Below, one piece after another: positions 8,379-16,563 of a stretch of DNA of 32,533 nt. The DNA is from Archaeoglobi archaeon JdFR-42. Lineage in GTDB: Archaea > Halobacteriota > Archaeoglobi > Archaeoglobales > JdFR-42. The position numbers were made by a program, and so were the translations under genes. Position 1 is the stretch's first letter. Each line of letters begins with the position of its first letter. The stretch is taken from positions 1-32,533 of the forward strand of contig MTND01000028.1 in the NCBI GenBank assembly GCA_002010305.1, written 5' to 3'. The notes beneath the pieces are model-generated. The model did not search any database and had not been told where the DNA came from. It saw nothing but the letters and a program-made list of their open reading frames with translations.

Positions 8379-9278
8379 TCAGAATACGACCGGGGGATAT
8401 ATACCCACTCTCAACATCAAGAATCTGAGCAGAAAATCTCCGATAAGCTCCGAAATGGCCAGTCCTACGAGGATAAAGCCAAGTCTTGCCTGGGTGAAGC
8501 TCAAAGCCATAATTAGAGTTATTACCAAGCCAATAATCACCACTCCTACAATGAATGGGACAGAATATTCCTCTTTTAGCAGCATCATCACTGATTTTCT
8601 CGCAGTTACATTGGAGTAATACTGAGTGTAGAGATATACGGCTATAACCAGAAAGTTAATTATTATCAACCAGAGTTCAAGCCTCTCTACTATCTGTATA
8701 ATGGTATTGCTAAAAGAACTGCCATACATCATAACCAGTGTCAATGTAGCTCCACCAAGAAGAGAGTAGGATAGGAACAGCACTGGAAGAAGAGTGGTGT
8801 TCCAGAAAGGCAAAGCGGGAGAATAGGACATTACAAATCCATCATAAATCATTACCACAACGGCCGCAAGCAATGAGATTCCAAGAATTGCCTGTCCTCC
8901 TGAAGAAGCCTGATCAATAGGCACCCATGAAAAGGCATCAAAACTAGGTGCAATATATAACGCCCCGAAAATGGCAAAAATCACCATGGCATATAAACCT
9001 CTACTTATCCATGATGTAGATGGTTTTGCAAATATCCTCCAGAATCGCTCAGGCCGCCCGAGATAAAGTAGATGGGCTGCAGTTTTCCCCACCAGCACTA
9101 CAAGAAGTCCTACCAGTGCACCACTCATATAGTTGTTGAGAGCAGAGACCACATACATACCAGCACCAATCTCTCCCATGAAAAAAGCAGCAGCAATCAG
9201 CCATTTCCATTCAGTTTGAGCCCTGAAACCCACAACAAATTCCTTTCTTTCATCCACAAATGGCAATACCATATTCAT
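8379..9278 (-). CDS. NrfD/PsrC-type membrane subunit of the molybdoenzyme complex
   Basis: 299 residues with eight hydrophobic segments (roughly 22-45, 52-72, 92-112, 127-150, 155-180, 195-220, 238-262 and 265-290). The segment HLLYLGRPERFWRIFAKP with the following SWISRG is the typical NrfD-family loop. This subunit anchors the complex and exchanges electrons with quinone in PsrC and NrfD; some relatives move protons. No haem-ligand pattern was noticed. It starts four bases after the ferredoxin subunit ends, with GGAGTGAGGGG just before it; the ATG at 9272 is an alternative start. Its stop at 8379-8381 lies 15 bases from the catalytic subunit's ATG. Confidence 0.88.
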   Translation of the reverse strand: MNMVLPFVDERKEFVVGFRAQTEWKWLIAAAFFMGEIGAGMYVVSALNNYMSGALVGLLVVLVGKTAAHLLYLGRPERFWRIFAKPSTSWISRGLYAMVIFAIFGALYIAPSFDAFSWVPIDQASSGGQAILGISLLAAVVVMIYDGFVMSYSPALPFWNTTLLPVLFLSYSLLGGATLTLVMMYGSSFSNTIIQIVERLELWLIIINFLVIAVYLYTQYYSNVTARKSVMMLLKEEYSVPFIVGVVIIGLVITLIMALSFTQARLGFILVGLAISELIGDFLLRFLMLRVGIYPPVVF

Positions 9279-9282
9279 CCCC

Positions 9283-9903
9283 TCACTCCAGATAGAATAT
9301 GGAAGGATCAGTTCCTGCTTCAGGAATTGGTTGTTTTCCGTGTCTCTGTCTTATAAGCTTCTGAACCTCACTCTCCGGATCTTCTAGGTCTCCAAATTTC
9401 CTTGCATCTGCAGGACACGTTCTTACGCAGGCAGGATCTCTCCCTTCCTCTATTCTGTCATAACAAAAGTCGCATTTTGCTACAACTCCTCCTTTCCCAC
9501 CCGGAAATTCCTCTCGCTTGAGTTTTTCAGGAGGGGTTACTACGTCGGGAAAATATCCCTCCTCTATGAAATTTCGGTCCAGATAGAATCTGTTGTTATA
9601 TGGGCATGCCACATAACATGCTCTACAACCGATACACTTGGTTTGGTCCACGATAACAATACCATCATCTCTTTGCTCTGATGCTCCAGTCGGGCATACC
9701 CTGACACAGGGAGGTTCACTGCAGTGGTTGCATTGCACCGGAATGAAAATTCGAGAGACATTGGGATATTCTCCATCCTCGTGAATTAAAACCCTTGTAA
9801 AAAAAACACCGGGTGGAGTCTGGTTTTTAGCTTTACAGGCAGCAGTGCAGGCGTTACAGCCCACACACCTTTTCAAATCTATTGTCATACCCCATCGTAC
9901 CAT
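9283..9903 (-). CDS. Four-cluster ferredoxin (DmsB/PsrB-like) electron-transfer subunit
   Basis: 206 residues from ATG 9903, with 16 cysteines in the family arrangement: CVGCNACTAAC at residues 13-23, then CNHCSEPPCVRVC, CIGCRACYVAC and CDFCYDRIEEGRDPACVRTC. These would hold four 4Fe-4S clusters wiring the catalytic subunit to the NrfD protein. The open frame extends 32 codons further up, but that part has no family resemblance and overlaps the promoter; AGGGGG about nine bases before ATG 9903 supports the shorter form. No signal peptide. It is the first gene of the leftward operon and is divergent from the 2-oxoacid oxidoreductase operon. Confidence 0.9.
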   Translation of the reverse strand: MVRWGMTIDLKRCVGCNACTAACKAKNQTPPGVFFTRVLIHEDGEYPNVSRIFIPVQCNHCSEPPCVRVCPTGASEQRDDGIVIVDQTKCIGCRACYVACPYNNRFYLDRNFIEEGYFPDVVTPPEKLKREEFPGGKGGVVAKCDFCYDRIEEGRDPACVRTCPADARKFGDLEDPESEVQKLIRQRHGKQPIPEAGTDPSIFYLE

Positions 9904-9965
9904 TTTTATGTTCCCCCTGAACCAAAATTCTTTCATCACATTGTTAATGATAGTTAGCGATAGTA

Positions 9966-9975
9966 ATTTATACGC
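9966..9975 (-). promoter_or_regulatory. Probable TATA box of the molybdoenzyme operon
   Basis: Reads CGTATAAATT on the minus strand, about 63 bases before ATG 9903, giving a leader of about 40 bases that includes the AGGGGG ribosome site. Confidence 0.45.
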
Positions 9976-9994
9976 ATTGATAAATACATTATTA

Positions 9995-10034
9995 CGCAAA
10001 TTTGCGCAATTATTTTTTTATCTGTGCGTACACA
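9995..10034. promoter_or_regulatory. Candidate operator cluster B between two divergent operons
   Basis: Contains the perfect 12-base palindrome CGCAAATTTGCG (9995-10006), overlapping TTGCGCAA (10002-10009), and the imperfect palindrome TGTGCGTACACA (10023-10034). The first differs by one base from 4725-4736 and the last resembles TGTGCGCACA at 4721-4730. CG-containing palindromes stand out against the AT-rich spacer. It is placed to control both the molybdoenzyme operon and the oxidoreductase-hydantoinase operon. Confidence 0.5.
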
Positions 10035-10099
10035 TAGAAGATATGAACATGAATTATCCTTATGAATTTAGATAAAAAGTGTTGGTTGAGGGAATAGCT

Positions 10100-10666
10100 A
10101 TGATTGAGATACGAATTCATGGAAGAGGAGGTCAGGGAGCCGTGATGGCCTCAAAAATTCTGGTATCGGCAGCAGTACTGGAAGGCAAACATGGGAGCGC
10201 AATTCCAGATTTTACCTTTGAACGGAGAGGCGCCCCTGTCAAAGCTTTTGTAAAAATAGACGACCAGTATATACGGGAAAAAACTCAGGTGTATACTCCT
10301 GAGTTTCTGATCGTTCTCGACCCTAGCATCAAAACGGCTGTTGATTACTACGAAGGAATAGCTGATAACTGTACTCTCGTGATTAACTATCCAAAACTTC
10401 CTGGAGACGTTCCAGAGAAAGTAAAAACCATCGGCTATGTGGATGCAAACAAAATCACTATTCCTTTGTTCGGGATGCCCATGGTAAATACCTGTATGCT
10501 CGGCGCTTTTGCAAAAGTTACTGGTCTGATATCCCTTGACTCTATAAAACACGGAATTTCTGAGATAATGGAAGGTATGAAAGATGAAATGCTGGAAAAG
10601 AACATTCATGCAGCTGAAGTAGGTTACAAAGAAGCTGTTATAGTTGAATATAAAGGAAGGGATTGA
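10100..10666 (+). CDS. porG: 2-oxoacid:ferredoxin oxidoreductase, gamma subunit
   Basis: 188 residues from ATG 10100. It starts MIEIRIHGRGGQGAVMAS, the typical gamma-subunit N-terminus of pyruvate/2-ketoisovalerate ferredoxin oxidoreductases, followed by FERRGAPVKAFVKI. The open frame reaches a GTG at 10079, but GAGGGA about eight bases before the ATG and family alignment favour 10100. The enzyme oxidatively decarboxylates a 2-oxoacid to an acyl-CoA and CO2 and reduces ferredoxin in the cytoplasm. First gene of a tight gamma-delta-alpha-beta operon. Whether the acid is pyruvate, a branched-chain acid or another one cannot be told. Confidence 0.9.
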   Translation: MIEIRIHGRGGQGAVMASKILVSAAVLEGKHGSAIPDFTFERRGAPVKAFVKIDDQYIREKTQVYTPEFLIVLDPSIKTAVDYYEGIADNCTLVINYPKLPGDVPEKVKTIGYVDANKITIPLFGMPMVNTCMLGAFAKVTGLISLDSIKHGISEIMEGMKDEMLEKNIHAAEVGYKEAVIVEYKGRD

Positions 10667-10667
10667 A

Positions 10668-10931
10668 ATGGAGGAGTACCTTGATTGGATCGCCCCCATA
10701 GGAAAGGATCTCTACGTTATCCGGACTGGAGAGTGGAGATACCAAAAACCAGAGAGAGATCATGAAAAATGCAAGAAATGTGGTACCTGCCTCATATTCT
10801 GTCCTACTGGGTCCATATATGTGGAGGACGAGCGATATGAAACCGACTATGAATACTGCAAAGGATGTGGAATTTGTGCTAGAGAATGCAGAGCTGATGC
10901 GATTATAATGGTAGAGGAGGTCAGGGAATGA
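10668..10931 (+). CDS. porD: 2-oxoacid:ferredoxin oxidoreductase, delta (ferredoxin) subunit
   Basis: 87 residues with two full 4Fe-4S sites, CKKCGTCLIFCP and CKGCGICARECR, as in delta subunits that pass electrons to external ferredoxin. The ATG at 10668 follows the gamma stop by one base; an in-frame TTG at 10644 lies inside the gamma gene and is less likely. GGAAGGG about six bases upstream is a reasonable ribosome site. Its stop overlaps the alpha start (ATGA). Confidence 0.92.
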   Translation: MEEYLDWIAPIGKDLYVIRTGEWRYQKPERDHEKCKKCGTCLIFCPTGSIYVEDERYETDYEYCKGCGICARECRADAIIMVEEVRE

Positions 10932-12130
10932 TTAAGGTCGTTGATGGGAATCAGGCGGCGGCTTTTGGAGCCAAACTTTCAAAACCGGATGTAATTGCTG
11001 CATACCCTATAACTCCTCAAACCCCTCTTGTGGAATATGTGGCAACCATGGTGGCCAGAGGGGAACTTGATGCAGAAATGGTGGAGGTGGAATCAGAGCA
11101 TTCAGCTCTGAGCGTTCTCCATGGTGCAGCTCTGGCGGGAGCGAGAACTTTTACAGCCACATCGAGTCAAGGTCTCTCCCTCATGTATGAACCCTATTTT
11201 AGAACGTCTACTCTAAGACTACCAGTAGTGATGTGTATTGTCACCAGAGAAATGATATCACCTCAGTCCGTATGGGGTGGACAGCAAGATGCAGTAACTG
11301 TCAGAGATGCGGGATGGATTCAGTTATATGTAGAGAATAATCAGGAAGTGCTGGATACTGTTATTCAGGCCTACAGGTTGGCCGAAGATAAGAAAGTAAT
11401 GCTACCAGTTAATGTATGCCTGGATGGCTTTTACCTCTCCCATATGGCAGAAAAAGTGGAGATTCCAGAGCAGGATGATGTGGATCGTTTTCTACCCCCT
11501 CTGAAAATGGATTACATTAAGCTTGACCCAAAAGAACCCATATCTGTAGACCCACTAACCCCTGGTGGATTGCTCACCCACTACAGAAAAAAGCATATGG
11601 AAGGTCTTGAAAATGCCAAAGAAGTTTTTGAGGCTGTGGATCGAGATTTTGGTGAGATTTTTGGGAGATATTATCATGGGAAGATTGAACCATACAGGAT
11701 GGACGATGCTGAAATCGCTCTGGTTACTATGGGTAGCATGAGTGGAACAGCCAGAGTGATGGTGGATAAGGCAAGAGAAAGAGGTGTAAAGGTGGGCTTT
11801 CTTAAACTCAAGATGTTCAGACCTTTCCCGAAAGAAGAGTTCAGAGAACTCCTTGAGGGGATTGATGTGGTTGGAGTAATTGATCGAAATGTTTCTTTTG
11901 GTTTTTCTTCAGGAACAGTATTTTATGAACTCAAATCTGCTCTTATGGGACATCACGAACCACTGATGGCCAGTTTCATAGCTGGACTGGGAGGAATGGA
12001 CATAACTAAAGGACATGTGGGGACAGTAATAAGGTTCTTGGAAAAAATTCAACAGACCAAACGAGTTGAAAAAGAAGTAATATGGATGGATTTGGAGGAA
12101 GAAATATGGGAGAAACCATTGACAAGATAA
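10928..12130 (+). CDS. porA: 2-oxoacid:ferredoxin oxidoreductase, alpha subunit
   Basis: 400 residues, the usual alpha-subunit size. It has the N-terminal YPITPQTPLVEYVA motif and VESEHSALSVLHGAALAGAR, which shape the substrate and thiamine diphosphate site, and TSSQGLSLMYE. A C-terminal transketolase-like domain follows (EIALVTMGSMSGTARVMVDKAR). It starts four bases before the delta stop and overlaps the frame of beta, so translation is coupled. Family resemblance is to pyruvate- and ketoisovalerate-type enzymes, not to the fused two-subunit class. Confidence 0.93.
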   Translation: MIKVVDGNQAAAFGAKLSKPDVIAAYPITPQTPLVEYVATMVARGELDAEMVEVESEHSALSVLHGAALAGARTFTATSSQGLSLMYEPYFRTSTLRLPVVMCIVTREMISPQSVWGGQQDAVTVRDAGWIQLYVENNQEVLDTVIQAYRLAEDKKVMLPVNVCLDGFYLSHMAEKVEIPEQDDVDRFLPPLKMDYIKLDPKEPISVDPLTPGGLLTHYRKKHMEGLENAKEVFEAVDRDFGEIFGRYYHGKIEPYRMDDAEIALVTMGSMSGTARVMVDKARERGVKVGFLKLKMFRPFPKEEFRELLEGIDVVGVIDRNVSFGFSSGTVFYELKSALMGHHEPLMASFIAGLGGMDITKGHVGTVIRFLEKIQQTKRVEKEVIWMDLEEEIWEKPLTR

Positions 12131-13056
12131 AATGGTTGTTAACAGATAAATATGCCAACAAAGCCCTTGAAGAAGAGATCCGTGATATAGAAGACCTACT
12201 ATCTCCAGGCGTTTCAACATGCCTGGGATGTGGTGCTGAGGTAGGTCTGAGAATAGCGTTAAAGATCTTTGGTAAAAACACCATCCTAGCCATACCCCCT
12301 GGATGTATGGGTGGTGTAGGTGTGGTAGGTTATGGCCTTACAACAGGTGCGAAAGTTCCAGTGTTTTTTCCCTTACTGGACAATATAGCCTCCATGCTGG
12401 CGGGTATCAAAAGGCAGTTCAATAGAAAGGGCGAGAAAGTGTATGTCCTTGCGTACGCAGGAGATGGTGGCACAGCAGATGTTGGTTTTCAGTGTCTTTC
12501 CGGAGCCGCGGAAAGAGACGAGAACATTATTTACATCTGCTATGACAATGAAGGGTACATGAATACTGGGATTCAGAGGAGTGGCACGACACCCTATAAA
12601 GCATGGACTACCACGACTCCAGTAGGAGAATCAAGACGTGGGAAACCTCAGGTTAGCAAGAATATGCCCCTGATTATGGCCATGCATGAAGTTCCATATG
12701 TAGCAACGGCCAGCATAGCGTATTTAGAAGATTATGCGACGAAACTGAAAAAAGCTGCAAAGGTTGAAGATGGTCTATCATATATACACCTTTTCACACC
12801 ATGTCCCACTGGATGGAGGTTTTCCACAGATAAAACCATTGAAATATCCCGACTGGCAGTTGAAACCAATTTTTTCCCTCTATGGGAAGCAAAATATGGA
12901 AAAATTAGATTTACCAAGAAAATATGGTTCAAAAAGCCGGTGAAAGAGTATTTGAAGGTAGTTGGAAAGTATTCACATTTAACAGAAGAAGAAATAGAAG
13001 AAATACAGAAACTTGTAGATGAAAGGTATGATATGTTAAAATCCCTTGCGAGGTGA
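12106..13056 (+). CDS. porB: 2-oxoacid:ferredoxin oxidoreductase, beta (thiamine diphosphate) subunit
   Basis: 316 residues from ATG 12106. Cysteines C39 and C42 (TCLGCGAE), C67 (PPGCMG) and a later one in FTPCPTGW fit the four ligands of the beta-subunit 4Fe-4S cluster. The thiamine diphosphate motif GDGGTADVG...YDNEGYMNTG is intact, and YMNTGIQRSG is characteristic of pyruvate/ketoisovalerate-type beta subunits. The open frame begins at 12082, but GGAGGAAG directly before ATG 12106 favours that start, which lies inside the 3' end of the alpha gene. The hydantoinase gene follows after six bases. Confidence 0.93.
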   Translation: MGETIDKIKWLLTDKYANKALEEEIRDIEDLLSPGVSTCLGCGAEVGLRIALKIFGKNTILAIPPGCMGGVGVVGYGLTTGAKVPVFFPLLDNIASMLAGIKRQFNRKGEKVYVLAYAGDGGTADVGFQCLSGAAERDENIIYICYDNEGYMNTGIQRSGTTPYKAWTTTTPVGESRRGKPQVSKNMPLIMAMHEVPYVATASIAYLEDYATKLKKAAKVEDGLSYIHLFTPCPTGWRFSTDKTIEISRLAVETNFFPLWEAKYGKIRFTKKIWFKKPVKEYLKVVGKYSHLTEEEIEEIQKLVDERYDMLKSLAR

Positions 13057-13062
13057 GGTGGT

Positions 13063-14415
13063 ATGGATCTTGTAATAGAAAACGGAAAAGTTGTAATCCC
13101 GGGTGTCGGAGTTGTTCAGGCTAACATTGGAATCGAGAATGGAAAAATCGTGGAAATAGCCAGAATTACTGGAAATGCGGATCAGAAAGTGGATGCAGGA
13201 GGGAAGTATGTAATCCCGGGTGTTATAGATCCTCATATACACCTGGGCATTTTTGCTCCTTTTGAGAAGGAATGTGAATTTGAGACTAAATCTGCTTTGG
13301 CTGGAGGCGTCACAACAGTAGGATGCTTTTACGGAGGGCCAGACTCATACAAGGAAGTTTTTGATCAGGTTGTTAAAACGGCTGAGTCCTATATTTATAC
13401 AGACATTTTTTTCCATCTTGTCATAGGAACTGATCAGCAAATTGAAGAAATGGAACAGTATGCCAGAGATCTTGGAGTAACATCCTTCAAATTTTACATG
13501 TGTGGAATTCCGGGGATTATCGAACCCGTTAACGATGGGTTCCTCCTTAAAGCTTTCAGAAAAATCGCAGACATGGGATATCCAGCCATAGGCTGTGTTC
13601 ATGCAGAGAACGCTGCTCTAGTAGATTTGGCCCTTGAAGAATTACGCAAGGCCAAAGAAAATGGAACTCTTGAGGATTGGGCCGAAAGCCATCCCAATTA
13701 TGCAGAGGAAGAGGCTGTCACCAGAATTTCTTTTATAGCTGGCCTGGCTGGAGCAAGGTTGTATGTAGTTCATCTATCCACAAAGGAGGGAGTAATGGCT
13801 GCAGAAATGGCCAAAAGTAAATATGATAACATCTTCGTGGAGACTACCTCTCCTTACCTGTCCATTACAAAGTTTGATGATATTGGCCTTATGGGGTTGA
13901 TGGTACCCCCTTTCAGGGAAAATGAGAGTGTTGAGGCATTATGGGATTGTGTCAGGAGAGGTATAATTGACTCTTTTGGTACAGATAATGTATCTATGAC
14001 ACGAGAGGTTAAGAATGCCGAACAAGGAATGTGGAATACTATGCCGGGTTATCCATTTCTTGGAACACATTTGCCTGTGTTGCTTCATGAAGGTTTTCAT
14101 AGAAGAAATATTGAGCTTACCGCTTTGGTGGAAAAGGCTACAAGAGATCCTGCCAGGATATTTGGCCTTTATCCCAACAAGGGCACCATCGCGGTTGGTT
14201 CTGACGCAGATCTGGTTATTGTAGATTTGGATAAGGAACGGAAAGTAAATCATGAGGAACTTCATTCCTATTCTGACTTCTCTTTGTTGGACGGGAGAAT
14301 TCTCAAGGGATGGCCAGTGATGACCATTAAAAGTGGGGAAATAGCTGTGGAAGACAATCAGGTCTTAGTTAAGAAAGGGAATGGCAAGTATTTGCGGAGA
14401 AATTTAAGGGAATAA
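13063..14415 (+). CDS. Hydantoinase/dihydropyrimidinase-type cyclic amidohydrolase
   Basis: 450 residues, standard size. All binuclear-zinc ligands of the family are visible: H58 and H60 (DPHIHLG), K143 to be carboxylated (SFKFYM), H180 (VHAEN), H237 (VVHLST) and D308 (GTDN). The C-terminal IAVGSDADLVIVDLD strand is typical of amidohydrolases. These enzymes hydrolyse a cyclic amide bond in hydantoins, dihydropyrimidines, dihydroorotate or allantoin. Asn follows the metal Asp where many relatives have His, so specificity may differ. It sits six bases behind the 2-oxoacid oxidoreductase beta gene with GAGGTGG as ribosome site, so it is the fifth gene of that operon. This, with the nearby permeases and hyuA, points to cyclic ureide or imide breakdown. 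Confidence 0.9.
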   Translation: MDLVIENGKVVIPGVGVVQANIGIENGKIVEIARITGNADQKVDAGGKYVIPGVIDPHIHLGIFAPFEKECEFETKSALAGGVTTVGCFYGGPDSYKEVFDQVVKTAESYIYTDIFFHLVIGTDQQIEEMEQYARDLGVTSFKFYMCGIPGIIEPVNDGFLLKAFRKIADMGYPAIGCVHAENAALVDLALEELRKAKENGTLEDWAESHPNYAEEEAVTRISFIAGLAGARLYVVHLSTKEGVMAAEMAKSKYDNIFVETTSPYLSITKFDDIGLMGLMVPPFRENESVEALWDCVRRGIIDSFGTDNVSMTREVKNAEQGMWNTMPGYPFLGTHLPVLLHEGFHRRNIELTALVEKATRDPARIFGLYPNKGTIAVGSDADLVIVDLDKERKVNHEELHSYSDFSLLDGRILKGWPVMTIKSGEIAVEDNQVLVKKGNGKYLRRNLRE

Positions 14416-14429
14416 ATATACCTAGCCAT

Positions 14430-14445
14430 CTTTTTTCTATTTTTC
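14430..14445 (+). terminator. T-rich terminator after the hydantoinase gene
   Basis: CTTTTTTCTATTTTTCC shortly after the hydantoinase stop is a U-rich archaeal-type terminator and marks the end of the oxidoreductase-hydantoinase operon. Confidence 0.45.
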
Positions 14446-14541
14446 CATACACATGAAATTCATTTGAAAATTTTTAAGAAAAATTTATTAAGTATTACTT
14501 TCCAACACTACGAAGATATTTCAGTGAAAAGGAGGTTTTCC

Positions 14542-15792
14542 ATGAAAGCTCTAGATGTTGTCGAATTGCTGTTAACTGCAGAGATATATAACAATCATGA
14601 AAATCTGACGGAAGATGACCTTCCCAAACCCATTAGAAAAATATTCTGGGATTCAGGAGCAGGAAGAATCCATCGCCCCCTTGTAGTTACTATTGAGGAC
14701 ATTGAAAAGTATCTTGGTGGAGTGAATGCTGAACATCTGCTTAGAGAATTACCTTTTATTGATGTAAACCCCTTCAATAATCAATGTAAGCTAACTGTGC
14801 TGGACCTTGGTGCCAAATGGTATATAAAAAATGCTAACAAGGAACGGATGGAACAGAACCCTGTAATTGCATATTACTTCGAGAATTATGATTCCGTGGG
14901 CGTTTCATACGAAAAGGCCAGAGAACAGAATCTACCAAAAGAAAGTGACAGGGAGTGGCTCACTGGCCTCATTTCAAGACTTGAGGAAGATGAAGAAACA
15001 TCTGACATGCTTAAATTAGTAAAAATAATCTCTCCCGAAGATGTGAGAACATCTTTTGAGGACATTGCCCTGACCTCCGCACAGATGGAGGAAGTTCATA
15101 AAATAGAGACAGCTATAAAAAATCGGGAATTTCTGAAGGAGATAGGCCTTTACGATATTGGGAAGTTGCTGTTTATTGGCCCCCCCGGGACAGGTAAAAC
15201 ATCTACTGCAAGAGCATTATGCTCCAAGCTTGCAATTCCTCTGGTAGAAGTCCGGTTATCCATGATAACCAGTCAGTATTTGGGTGAGACTTCTAAAAAT
15301 ATCGAGAAGGTATTTGAGCTTGCAAAAAGGATAAATCCATGTATCTTATTCATAGATGAGTTTGACTACGTTGCCAAAACCAGAACCTCAGATGAGCATG
15401 CTGCTGTGAAACGAGCAGTAAATACCCTTTTAAAGGCCATTGATGAGATTAACCTAGTAGAGGATGGTGTATTGTTGATAGCAGCAACAAATCATCCTCA
15501 ACTTCTGGATCAGGCGGCATGGAGGAGATTTGACAACATTGTAGAGTTTCCATACCCTGGGCCTGAACTCAGAGAGAGAATTCTCAACATCATCCTCTCT
15601 AAAGTGAAGGGGGATTTTGACCTTAGGGAAATAGCCCATAAAACAGAAGGATTCACCGGAGCAGATCTTAGACTGGTTGTCAGAGAGGCAGTTCTGAAAT
15701 CCCTTCTCGATGGACGGAGGTATATCACCCAGTTGGACCTTCTAAATTCAGTTGAGGAATTCAGGAAGAGACTCTCTCTCAAAGAATCCTAA
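14542..15792 (+). CDS. AAA-family ATPase with an unassigned N-terminal domain
   Basis: 416 residues from ATG 14542, chosen because a strong AAAGGAGG lies just upstream; the open frame itself extends to 14464. The first 170 residues match nothing I recognise. The AAA module follows: Walker A GPPGTGKTS (213 onward), Walker B ILFIDEFD, sensor 1 AATNHP, a WRRFDNIVEFP arginine-finger region and the sensor-2 helix GADLRLVVREA. It resembles the single-ring Cdc48/proteasome-type AAA group and probably remodels a protein substrate. It has its own promoter region (TTTATTAAG near 14487-14495) and heads a rightward run with the methanofuran genes. The specific partner is unknown. Confidence 0.85.
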   Translation: MKALDVVELLLTAEIYNNHENLTEDDLPKPIRKIFWDSGAGRIHRPLVVTIEDIEKYLGGVNAEHLLRELPFIDVNPFNNQCKLTVLDLGAKWYIKNANKERMEQNPVIAYYFENYDSVGVSYEKAREQNLPKESDREWLTGLISRLEEDEETSDMLKLVKIISPEDVRTSFEDIALTSAQMEEVHKIETAIKNREFLKEIGLYDIGKLLFIGPPGTGKTSTARALCSKLAIPLVEVRLSMITSQYLGETSKNIEKVFELAKRINPCILFIDEFDYVAKTRTSDEHAAVKRAVNTLLKAIDEINLVEDGVLLIAATNHPQLLDQAAWRRFDNIVEFPYPGPELRERILNIILSKVKGDFDLREIAHKTEGFTGADLRLVVREAVLKSLLDGRRYITQLDLLNSVEEFRKRLSLKES

Positions 15793-15807
15793 CAGGCAGG
15801 GTGCTTT

Positions 15808-16563
15808 ATGAAAATTATACTGCTGGGTACTGGAGATGCCACTGGCACCCCCAAAATTGGATGTCGCTGTAAAACCTGTATGAATGCTAGGGAAGAAGGC
15901 TGGCAAAGGACACGTTTCTCCATTCTTGTTCAGAACCGAGGCAAAAACATCCTGATTGATACCAGCCCGGATATGAGATATCAACTCTTATCAGCTGGAG
16001 TTGGCAAAGTTGATGCTGTTATATGGACCCACGGTCATTATGATCATTTTGCCGGATTTGGAGATTTTTACCGTGTCCAAAAGGGTGTAAAAGTCTATAG
16101 TGTTAGCGAGGTACTTCATTATATTAACGGGTTTCTGTATTTTATGAGCTATAAACCTGTTGAAAAGGAAGCATATAAACCCTTTCAGCTTTTTGGGCTT
16201 AACATAACTCTGTTCGATGTAAATCATCCACCTCTTGAGCGGTCATTGGGGCTTTCAATTCAAAACGAGCATACTAAAGTGGTAATTACCGGTGATACTA
16301 ATACTGCAATCCCTGAAAAAAGTCTGGAAATTATGAAGAATGCAGATCTAATGATTGTGGATGCTATAGCCCCAGAGGGATTCAACCTTAAAAAACACAT
16401 GAACGCTGGGGAAGCATATAGGCTGGCAAAGTCCCTCAATGCCAGAAAAGTTGTGTTCTCCCATCTGAGTCATTTTTATCCACCACATTATGAAGCTGCT
16501 GCTGTATATCCAGTGGGAAAAGACATGCAGGAGTTCATTTTCGATGAAGATAATAGGGATTGA
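15808..16563 (+). CDS. PhnP-like metallo-beta-lactamase-fold hydrolase
   Basis: 251 residues. C19, C21 and C24 (CRCKTC) match the structural zinc site seen in PhnP, and H75, H77, D79, H80 (HGHYDH), the Asp of TGDTN and the His of FSHLSH make the binuclear metal site. PhnP cleaves cyclic phosphodiesters; other relatives act on RNA or cofactors. It follows the ATPase gene by 15 bases with AGGGTG as ribosome site and overlaps mfnF by 20 bases. The overlap suggests co-expression with methanofuran synthesis, but no role there is known to me. Confidence 0.85.
   Translation: MKIILLGTGDATGTPKIGCRCKTCMNAREEGWQRTRFSILVQNRGKNILIDTSPDMRYQLLSAGVGKVDAVIWTHGHYDHFAGFGDFYRVQKGVKVYSVSEVLHYINGFLYFMSYKPVEKEAYKPFQLFGLNITLFDVNHPPLERSLGLSIQNEHTKVVITGDTNTAIPEKSLEIMKNADLMIVDAIAPEGFNLKKHMNAGEAYRLAKSLNARKVVFSHLSHFYPPHYEAAAVYPVGKDMQEFIFDEDNRD

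Noticed and set aside
10151-10699. 182-codon frame antisense to the gamma subunit gene
   Set aside because: Composition and motifs belong to the clear forward gene; no ribosome site or recognisable domain.
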